Positions 58,592 to 64,000 of a DNA stretch of 64,000 nt are shown piece after piece (the first letter of the stretch is position 1; each line of letters opens with the position of its first letter). Source of the stretch: Pandoraea iniqua (lineage in GTDB: Bacteria > Pseudomonadota > Gammaproteobacteria > Burkholderiales > Burkholderiaceae); NCBI RefSeq assembly GCF_902459685.1, contig NZ_CABPSF010000002.1:1054001-1118000 (forward strand). The letters run 5' to 3'. Below the pieces are notes generated by a model, which saw only the letters and a list, made by a program, of their open reading frames with translations, was not told the origin of the DNA and did no database searches. Made by a program: the position numbers and the translations under genes.

Positions 58592-60183
58592 GCGCGCCGC
58601 TGCTGAGTATCGAAAACCTGTCGGTGCGCTTTGGCGATACCGAGGTCGTGAAGGATCTGAGTCTTGCCATCGGGCGTGGCGAACGCGTGGCCCTCGTGGG
58701 CGAGTCGGGCTCGGGTAAGAGCGTGACGGCGCTGGCCATTCTGCGGCTGCTGCAAGACGCGCAGGTGGAAGGCAAGGTGCTGCTCGACGGCGTCGATCTC
58801 GCTTCGCTGCGCGAGCGCGACATGCGGGCGCTGCGCGGCAACGACATCGCGATGATCTTTCAGGAGCCAATGACTGCGCTCAATCCGCTCTATCCGATCG
58901 GTGAGCAGATTGCCGAGGCGCTGGAATTGCACGAGGGCTTGTCGCCGAAAGACGCCAAGGCGCGTGCCATTGCCTTGCTGCGACGCACGGGCATCCCCGA
59001 GCCGGAGCGTCGCGTTTCGCACTTTCCACATGAGTTGTCCGGCGGGCAGCGCCAGCGCGCGATGATCGCGATGGCGCTGGCATGTCACCCGAAGCTGCTG
59101 CTTGCCGATGAGCCGACGACGGCGCTCGACGTCACCATTCGCGCGCAGATCATGGAGCTTCTGCTGGAGTTGCAGCGTGACGCCGCCGCGACGCGCGGCA
59201 TGGCGGTGCTGCTCATCACGCACGATCTGAATCTGGTGCGCCGCTTTGCCGAACGTGTGGCGGTGATGGAGAAGGGCGTGCTGGTGGAGTGTGCCGACAC
59301 GGAAACGCTGTTCACCCAGCCGCAGCATCCGTACACGCAGAAGCTCATCAACAGCCGGCCGCAACGCGAGATTCACCCGGTCTTGCCGATTGCGCCGGTG
59401 TTGCTCGAAGCGAAAGGCGTGACCGTCGATTACTCGATCGCACAGCCGGGCATGCGCGGCTGGTTCAAGCGAGGCCTGTTCCGCGCGGTGCATCCCGTCG
59501 ATCTGTCGTTGCGCCAAGGGGAGACGCTGGGCGTGGTGGGGGAGTCGGGGTCGGGCAAGTCGACGCTGGCGATGACGCTGCTGGGGTTGCAGCGGGCGAG
59601 TGCCGGCCAGATCGAGTTTTTAGGCGAGCCGCTGGCCAGCTACCGGGGCATGGCGCAGCGCACGTTGCGCTCGCATATGCAGATCGTGTTTCAAGACCCG
59701 TACGGCTCGCTGTCGCCGCGCATGACCATCGAGGAGATTGTCGGCGAGGGGCTGGCATTGCATCGCCCGCAGCAATCGGAGGCGGATCGCCGCGCGCGGG
59801 TGGCGGACGTACTCCGGGAGGTGGGCATCGACGCCCGCGCGATGTCGCGTTATCCGCATGAATTCTCGGGCGGTCAACGGCAACGTATTGCCATTGCCCG
59901 GGCGCTGGTCGTCGATCCGCAGATCCTCGTGCTCGATGAACCGACCAGTGCGCTCGACGTGTCGATTCAGCAGCAAGTGCTCCATCTGCTGGCGCAGCTA
60001 CAGGTGAAATACAACCTGAGCTACCTCTTTATCAGTCACGATTTGGCCGTCATGCGGGCCATGGCGCACCGCGTGCTGGTGTTCAAAGACGGGCATCTGG
60101 TGGAGCAGGGCGATACGGAATCAGTATTTTTTGACCCGCAAAACGATTACACCCGGGAACTGGTCGCGGCTGCCATGTTGTAG
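58588..60183 (+). CDS. yejF: Peptide ABC transporter ATPase YejF (fused double ATPase)
   Basis: Protein of 531 aa with two complete ABC ATPase domains in one chain. The first has Walker A GESGSGKS and signature [15 protein letters not shown]; the second has a second GESGSGKS and signature FSGGQRQRIAIARAL. Both have Walker B (DEPTTALDV, DEPTSALDV) and SHD/THD switches. This tandem form is normal for YejF. The GTG start overlaps yejE (GTGA), so the operon is translationally coupled. Confidence 0.97.
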   Translation: MSAPLLSIENLSVRFGDTEVVKDLSLAIGRGERVALVGESGSGKSVTALAILRLLQDAQVEGKVLLDGVDLASLRERDMRALRGNDIAMIFQEPMTALNPLYPIGEQIAEALELHEGLSPKDAKARAIALLRRTGIPEPERRVSHFPHELSGGQRQRAMIAMALACHPKLLLADEPTTALDVTIRAQIMELLLELQRDAAATRGMAVLLITHDLNLVRRFAERVAVMEKGVLVECADTETLFTQPQHPYTQKLINSRPQREIHPVLPIAPVLLEAKGVTVDYSIAQPGMRGWFKRGLFRAVHPVDLSLRQGETLGVVGESGSGKSTLAMTLLGLQRASAGQIEFLGEPLASYRGMAQRTLRSHMQIVFQDPYGSLSPRMTIEEIVGEGLALHRPQQSEADRRARVADVLREVGIDARAMSRYPHEFSGGQRQRIAIARALVVDPQILVLDEPTSALDVSIQQQVLHLLAQLQVKYNLSYLFISHDLAVMRAMAHRVLVFKDGHLVEQGDTESVFFDPQNDYTRELVAAAML

Positions 60184-60309
60184 TCCCCTCAAGTTGCGTG
60201 ACGCCGCGGCGAAACATCGTGCAACGTCACGAAACGTCGGCTAAATCACAAGGGCTTGATTGTTAATGAAAATTTTCTGATTGTATTGATTGTTTTTTTC
60301 TATTACCTT

Positions 60310-60338
60310 TTGACATCGTGTGACGTTCACATTACTAT
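60310..60338 (+). promoter_or_regulatory. Strong sigma-70 promoter for the NlpC/P60 gene
   Basis: TTGACA at 60310-60315 and TACTAT at 60333-60338 are exactly 17 bases apart. Transcription would start near 60345, leaving a leader of about 135 bases. Confidence 0.75.
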
Positions 60339-60352
60339 CGCGTACCAATTAA

Positions 60353-60366
60353 GTTGAATATTCAAC
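60353..60366. promoter_or_regulatory. 14-bp perfect palindrome just after the promoter
   Basis: GTTGAATATTCAAC is a perfect inverted repeat beginning 15 bases after the -10 box, around +9 to +22. This is a common place for a repressor operator. The regulator cannot be named. Confidence 0.5.
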
Positions 60367-60478
60367 GAGTTAACCGAAGCGAAAGCGAGGGTAACCCCGA
60401 GATATCCGACATAGCACCAACGTAGTTGCACCTGACGAGCTACTCATCGGCCATCCGACACCCTCAACCCGGCGACCA

Positions 60479-61201
60479 ATGCAGACGAAACCTAAGCGCA
60501 CCCGCAAGACTCTCCTTCTCGCGTTCACTGCCGCTGGGCTCGTCACCGCCTCGTTGACGGCAAAGGCTGACGACTACAACAACGGCCCCTCGGCCGCCGC
60601 CCGCGCTGCGGCGGCTGCCATTCAGGCCGCTTCGCAAACTTCCTCCTCGACCTCCTCCAACGCCTCCTCGGGCGTGACGGGTATTGCAACGGGCGATACG
60701 CCGGTTGCCGCCGTGGAAGAGTCGCGTGTGCAACGTGCGCAAAAGCTGCTCTCGAATGTGACGGACAAGGCGTCGGACGTCGTACTTGGCGCGCTGAACT
60801 ATATCGGCGTGCGCTACAAGTACGGTGGCAACACGCCGGACAGCGGTCTGGATTGCAGCGGCTTCGTGCGCTACGTGTTCCAGGACACGCTCAACTTCAT
60901 GCTGCCGCGCCGCTCGGAAGAGATGAGCCAAGTGGGTGAGCGCATTGCCAAGACCGATCTGAAGCCGGGCGATCTGGTGTTCTTCAACACCATGCGTCGC
61001 AGCTTCTCGCACGTCGGTATCTATATTGGTGGCGACAAGTTCGTGCACGCCCCGGCCACCGGCGGCAAAATCCGCGTGGAAACGCTGAGCGAGTCGTACT
61101 GGTCGGCCCGCTACAACGGTGCGCGTCGCGTCGAAACGCTCAAGGCCAGCGCCGAGTTGTCGCGCGTCGAACAAATCTTCAAGAACGATCACCCGATGTA
61201 A
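60479..61201 (+). CDS. NlpC/P60 (C40) cell-wall endopeptidase
   Basis: Secreted peptidoglycan hydrolase of 240 aa. The signal peptide (residues 1-30, ending TAKA) is followed by a Ser/Ala-rich linker and a C40 domain from about residue 95. The catalytic residues are C126 in SGLDCSGFVRYVF and H178 in SFSHVGIYIG. YKYGGNTP and LKPGDLVFFN are further family marks. These enzymes cut D-Glu-diaminopimelate bonds in the wall. It has its own strong promoter and a terminator, and follows the yej peptide-import operon. Confidence 0.94.
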   Translation: MQTKPKRTRKTLLLAFTAAGLVTASLTAKADDYNNGPSAAARAAAAAIQAASQTSSSTSSNASSGVTGIATGDTPVAAVEESRVQRAQKLLSNVTDKASDVVLGALNYIGVRYKYGGNTPDSGLDCSGFVRYVFQDTLNFMLPRRSEEMSQVGERIAKTDLKPGDLVFFNTMRRSFSHVGIYIGGDKFVHAPATGGKIRVETLSESYWSARYNGARRVETLKASAELSRVEQIFKNDHPM

Positions 61202-61255
61202 GTGGCGGGTGTCCTTGGGCGAAATGCCGGGACGCCTCAGCCAAAAGCACAAAAG

Positions 61256-61284
61256 AAATGCCGCCCTCGGGCGGCATTTTTTAT
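61256..61284 (+). terminator. Terminator after the NlpC/P60 gene
   Basis: AAATGCCGCC at 61256-61265 pairs perfectly with GGCGGCATTT at 61270-61279 around a CTCG loop, and the T-run continues to 61282. The A-rich 5' side suggests it also works for the convergent patatin gene. Confidence 0.9.
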
Positions 61285-61287
61285 TGC

Positions 61288-61331
61288 GGGCGCTGATCGG
61301 GCGCTGATCAGGCGCTAATCGGGCGCTATGG
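61288..61331. repeat. 11-bp tandem repeat, four units
   Basis: GGGCGCTGATC, GGGCGCTGATC, AGGCGCTAATC and GGGCGCTATGG occupy 61288-61331, directly between the terminator and the stop codon of the patatin gene on the other strand. Confidence 0.75.
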
Positions 61332-61333
61332 GC

Positions 61334-62362
61334 TCAGCGGGCGGCTTGCTGGGTGCCGTTGGCGGCCTGTGCCTGCGCTTCGGCGAGCTTGCGCTGGATC
61401 TGCGGCCACTGTTGCGACACGGCTTCCTCGCCCGCCAGAATGGCGCGATTGCGCCCCTGAAAGTCCGAGGCGCCCATCTTAGCCAGCGACGGCCGGATGA
61501 CCACGTCGGCGTTCTTCTCCAGTTCGTACTGCTTGATCGACTGGCCCATGATCGTGAACGTCTGCATCAGGATGTCGAACTGCCCCTGCGTCGCCTGCAC
61601 GGTCGGGTTGGCCGAGATGTCGACCGCGATCACGAAGTCGGCCCCCATCTGACGCGCGTATTCGGCCGGCACCGGCGCCACGAGGCCGCCATCCACGTAA
61701 TCGCGGTTGCCGATATGCACCGGCTCGAACACGCCCGGCACGCTGCTGGACGCCCGCACGGCCTGACCCGTGTTGCCACGGCGGAACAGGATCGGCGCGC
61801 CGCTTTGCAGGTCGGTGGCCACAATGCCGAGCTGACGCGGCATCTGTTCGATCGGACGGTCCTTGAGGATCTTATTGACGTACGACTGGAGCGCTTCGCC
61901 GCGCAGCATGCCGCGCGAGCGGAACGGCATGGTCCAGTCGCTGATCGAGGCCTCGTCCATCGTGGAGGCCAGACGGTTGAGCTGGAAGCCGTTCAGGCCC
62001 GAGGCGTACATGGCGCCGACGACACTGCCGGCACTCGTACCGACAACGATATCGGCGTGAATGCCACGCGCTTCCAGTGCCTTGATCACGCCCACGTGCG
62101 CAAAGCCGCGTGCGGCACCGCCACCGAGTGCCAGCCCGATCTTCAGGGGGCGGACAACCTTCGGCGGTGTGACCGGCGTGGCGGGTGTTGCCGGGGTCTG
62201 GGCGAGCGGCGTCGCGGGTGAGGTCTGGGTTGCCGGGGCGTTGCCACCGTTGGCGCTGACATCGACGGAGGGGGCGCTGGCGCAACCAGCCAACACGGCG
62301 GCCACGGTCAATGCCGCAAGCGTGGGGCGCACACGGCGCAAAGTGGGGAACAACGGCAACAA
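61334..62362 (-). CDS. Patatin-like phospholipase, predicted lipoprotein (RssA-like)
   Basis: Serine hydrolase of 342 aa. The N-terminus is a lipoprotein signal with lipobox VLAGC (C27), then a Thr/Pro/Ala-rich linker. The patatin domain starts at about residue 71: oxyanion loop GGGAARG, nucleophile S110 in GTSAGS, and D224 in YVDGGLVAP. It is expected on the periplasmic face of a membrane and to act on phospholipids, but the physiological substrate is unknown. The start is TTG, with GGAG about nine bases upstream. It is convergent with the NlpC/P60 gene. Confidence 0.92.
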   Translation of the reverse strand: MLPLFPTLRRVRPTLAALTVAAVLAGCASAPSVDVSANGGNAPATQTSPATPLAQTPATPATPVTPPKVVRPLKIGLALGGGAARGFAHVGVIKALEARGIHADIVVGTSAGSVVGAMYASGLNGFQLNRLASTMDEASISDWTMPFRSRGMLRGEALQSYVNKILKDRPIEQMPRQLGIVATDLQSGAPILFRRGNTGQAVRASSSVPGVFEPVHIGNRDYVDGGLVAPVPAEYARQMGADFVIAVDISANPTVQATQGQFDILMQTFTIMGQSIKQYELEKNADVVIRPSLAKMGASDFQGRNRAILAGEEAVSQQWPQIQRKLAEAQAQAANGTQQAAR

Positions 62363-62778
62363 GGGGAGAACTCCAACAGGGCGGGACGGGCGAGTACGGC
62401 GGCAGGGGCACCGACGCGCAATTTTACGGCGATTGGAGCGTCGCGAATACCCATCAGTTCACTTTTGGCGCGGGAAGTCTAGGGGCGTCGACTTGTCCGG
62501 GGCTTTGCGGAACCTTCGGCGGCAAGGCCCGTCTTATCTGCCGCAACCCTCTGCTGTCCTTCTCCCCCTCCCGTATTGCCGCAACGATTCACTTGAAAAT
62601 TGGTGAATATCGAAACAAATGCGAATAAGAATCATTTGCTTCTATATCAATATTTCATTATCCTGTTCCTCTGTGCAAAACCGTTCGCAGCCGGTGTTCG
62701 GCATTTTCAGCGACTTTCCACGCGCATTCGGACTCACACACACTCATTCACACTCACTATTTCTCCGGGGAACTGCCC
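62363..62778. other. 416-bp divergent gap upstream of the patatin and iron-binding genes
   Basis: No convincing gene. The left 230 bp are GC-rich and precede the patatin gene on the minus strand. The right 190 bp become AT-rich and carry the Fur-box-like site. TTGCTT at 62636-62641 and TATCCT 17 bases later form a possible promoter for the iron-binding gene. Confidence 0.45.
62621..62639 (+). promoter_or_regulatory. Fur-box-like operator
   Basis: GCGAATAAGAATCATTTGC matches the 19-bp Fur consensus GATAATGATAATCATTATC at 13 positions, including the central AATCATT. It overlaps a possible -35 and lies 140 bases upstream of a periplasmic ferric-iron binding protein gene, a typical Fur target. 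Confidence 0.65.
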
Positions 62779-63834
62779 ATGAAGGCGACGACGATTGGCA
62801 AACTGACGCGACTGACGGTGCTGGGGGCCACGATGGCCGCGGCATTCGGCGCGCAAGCCGATACCGATAAGGTGCTGAATCTGTACTCGGCGCGTCATTA
62901 CCAGACCGACGAGCAGCTTTACGGCACGTTCACCAAGCAGACCGGCATCAAGATCAATCGCATCGAAGCGGACGACGCCGCGTTGCTGGAGCGTCTGAAA
63001 GGCGAGGGCGCCAAGAGCCCGGCCGACGTGATTCTGATGGTCGATGCAGCGCGTCTGGCCAAGGCTGACGAAGCCGGGCTCTTCCAGCCGGTGAAGTCCG
63101 CCACGCTCGACGCACGCATTCCCGCCAAGCTGCACGCCGCCAGCACCAACAAGGGCACCGACTGGTATGGCTTCTCGACGCGCGCTCGCGTGATCGTCTA
63201 CAACAAGGACAAGGTCGACCCGAAGACGGTGGCGTCATATGAGTCGCTGGCCGATCCGAAGCACAAGGGGCAGGTCTGCACGCGCTCGGGTTCGCATCCG
63301 TACATGCTGTCGCTGGTCGGCGCGCTGATCGCACGCGACGGCGCGGCGGCGACCACGAAGTGGGCGGAAGGCATGGTCGCGAACTTCGCACGGGCACCGC
63401 GCGGTGGCGATACCGATCAGATCAAGGCGGTGGCGACGGGGGAATGCGGCGTGGCGCTCGCCAACTCGTATTACTACGTGCGCATGGCGCGCTCGGACAA
63501 GCCGGAAGACAAGGCGCTGATGTCGAAGGTGGGCTTCCTGTGGCCGGATCAGGCTGGCGCGGGCACGCACGTGAACGTTGCCGGTGCCGGCGTGGCCAAG
63601 CACGCACCGAACCGCGATAACGCCGTGAAATTCCTCGAATACCTCGCCAGCGACGAAGCGCAGCAGTACTTCGCCAATGGCAACAACGAATGGCCGGCCG
63701 TGCCGACGACGAAGGTCGATAACCCGGCGCTCGCCTCGCTGGGCGACTTCAAGGCCGAGACGGTGCCCATCGGTACGATCGCAAAGAACCTGCCGGAAGC
63801 GCAGCGTATCCTCGATCGCGCGGGCTACAAGTAA
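62779..63834 (+). CDS. Fe(3+) ABC transporter substrate-binding protein
   Basis: Periplasmic ferric-binding protein of 351 aa (FbpA/FutA family). A signal peptide (residues 1-27, ending FGAQA) precedes the mature start DTDKVLNLYSARHYQTDEQLY. The tyrosine cluster Y231-Y232-Y233 in NSYYYVRM is the iron site of the family. The usual permease and ATPase genes do not follow; a terminator lies 46 bases after the stop. A Fur-box-like site upstream supports iron control. Confidence 0.94.
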   Translation: MKATTIGKLTRLTVLGATMAAAFGAQADTDKVLNLYSARHYQTDEQLYGTFTKQTGIKINRIEADDAALLERLKGEGAKSPADVILMVDAARLAKADEAGLFQPVKSATLDARIPAKLHAASTNKGTDWYGFSTRARVIVYNKDKVDPKTVASYESLADPKHKGQVCTRSGSHPYMLSLVGALIARDGAAATTKWAEGMVANFARAPRGGDTDQIKAVATGECGVALANSYYYVRMARSDKPEDKALMSKVGFLWPDQAGAGTHVNVAGAGVAKHAPNRDNAVKFLEYLASDEAQQYFANGNNEWPAVPTTKVDNPALASLGDFKAETVPIGTIAKNLPEAQRILDRAGYK

Positions 63835-63879
63835 TACCGTGACGCGGCGCGGTTGACGCGTCGACTGCCTGCCAAATGC

Positions 63880-63917
63880 AAAGGGCGCCGGAGGATCTCC
63901 GGCGCCCTTTGTTTCTG
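63880..63917 (+). terminator. Terminator after the iron-binding protein gene
   Basis: A 14-bp stem, AAAGGGCGCCGGAG (63880-63893) with CTCCGGCGCCCTTT (63897-63910), closes on GAT and is followed by GTTTC. The A and T arms allow use from both sides. Confidence 0.85.
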
Positions 63918-63951
63918 GTGTGTCGGCGCGGGGCATTGCCGCCCTCGACGC

Positions 63952-63975
63952 CGATACTGATACCGATACCGATCG
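63952..63975. repeat. Short 6-bp tandem repeat near the window end
   Basis: CGATAC, TGATAC, CGATAC and CGATCG follow each other. It lies between the terminator and a possible minus-strand gene end; no function can be given. Confidence 0.5.
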
Positions 63976-63981
63976 CGAAGC

Positions 63982-64000
63982 TTAGTCGACTGCTTCGTCT
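63982..64000 (-). CDS. Possible C-terminal end of a minus-strand gene
   Basis: On the minus strand the last bases read Asp-Glu-Ala-Val-Asp and then TAA (63982-63984). A gene entering from the right would end here and share the terminator at 63880-63917. Five codons are too few to identify it, and this could be chance. Confidence 0.25.

Larger units (their letters stand above)
60184..60478 (+). other. AT-rich gap between yejF and the NlpC/P60 gene
   Basis: A 295-bp stretch with a clear AT-rich core at 60241-60310. It holds the strong promoter and 14-bp palindrome listed separately. I find no hairpin with a T-run after yejF, although TGTTTTTTTC at 60291-60300 is a T-run without a clean stem. 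Confidence 0.5.

Overview
The window is high-GC chromosomal DNA from a betaproteobacterium of the order Burkholderiales. The gene orders sdhA-sdhB-sdhE-gltA, leuC-entericidin-leuD-leuB-asd-fimV-truA-trpF-trpB-(DNA methyltransferase)-trpA-accD-folC-SPOR-cvpA-purF-metZ and cysS-alkA-accA-tilS-lysC are typical of Burkholderiaceae. A Pandoraea-like genome is my best guess from gene order and protein style, but I could not test it by search. I see no prophage, insertion sequence, integrase or CRISPR array. Most of the window is core metabolism, and the less ordinary material is in regulatory and intergenic DNA.

Layout. 1-2.4 kb: end of the succinate dehydrogenase operon and citrate synthase. 2.7-10.7 kb: leucine biosynthesis (leuC, a tiny entericidin-like lipoprotein, leuD, leuB), then asd and a large FimV-type polar protein. 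10.9-21.6 kb: truA, the tryptophan genes trpF/trpB/trpA with an orphan adenine/cytosine-N4 methyltransferase between trpB and trpA, accD, folC, a SPOR protein, cvpA and purF. 21.7-24.1 kb: metZ, preceded by a convincing SAM-II type riboswitch and an intrinsic terminator, followed by a hisC paralogue. 24.3-31.8 kb: a small membrane protein, a succinate-semialdehyde-type dehydrogenase, an MFS exporter, a phosphoethanolamine transferase, a divergent peptide deformylase, CsaA and an AraC-type regulator.

32.0-35.9 kb: a sulfonate-utilisation operon ssuE-ssuD-ssuC-ssuB-ssuF that lacks the binding-protein gene ssuA. 36-43.7 kb: gltX, suhB, trmJ, cysE, lpxH, two cyclophilins and a TPR protein. 43.9-51.7 kb: cysS, an AlkA-type glycosylase with a histone-H1-like tail, accA, tilS, lysC, tRNA-Ser(GCT) and a small FKBP. 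51.8-64 kb: an MdfA-like exporter, an LpxO-like lipid A hydroxylase, the yejABEF peptide importer, an NlpC/P60 endopeptidase, a patatin-like lipoprotein and a periplasmic ferric-iron binding protein behind a Fur-box-like site.

Themes. Sulfur runs through the window: SAM-sensing metZ, cysE, cysS and the ssu operon. Aspartate-family synthesis is represented by asd, lysC and metZ. The leuC and lysC promoter regions share an almost identical block with an extended -10, which may point to shared control. Lipid A functions (lpxH, lpxO, a phosphoethanolamine transferase) are scattered. Two aminoacyl-tRNA synthetase genes (gltX, cysS) have terminator-like hairpins in their leaders. Several intergenic gaps carry short tandem repeats with 8-13 bp periods.
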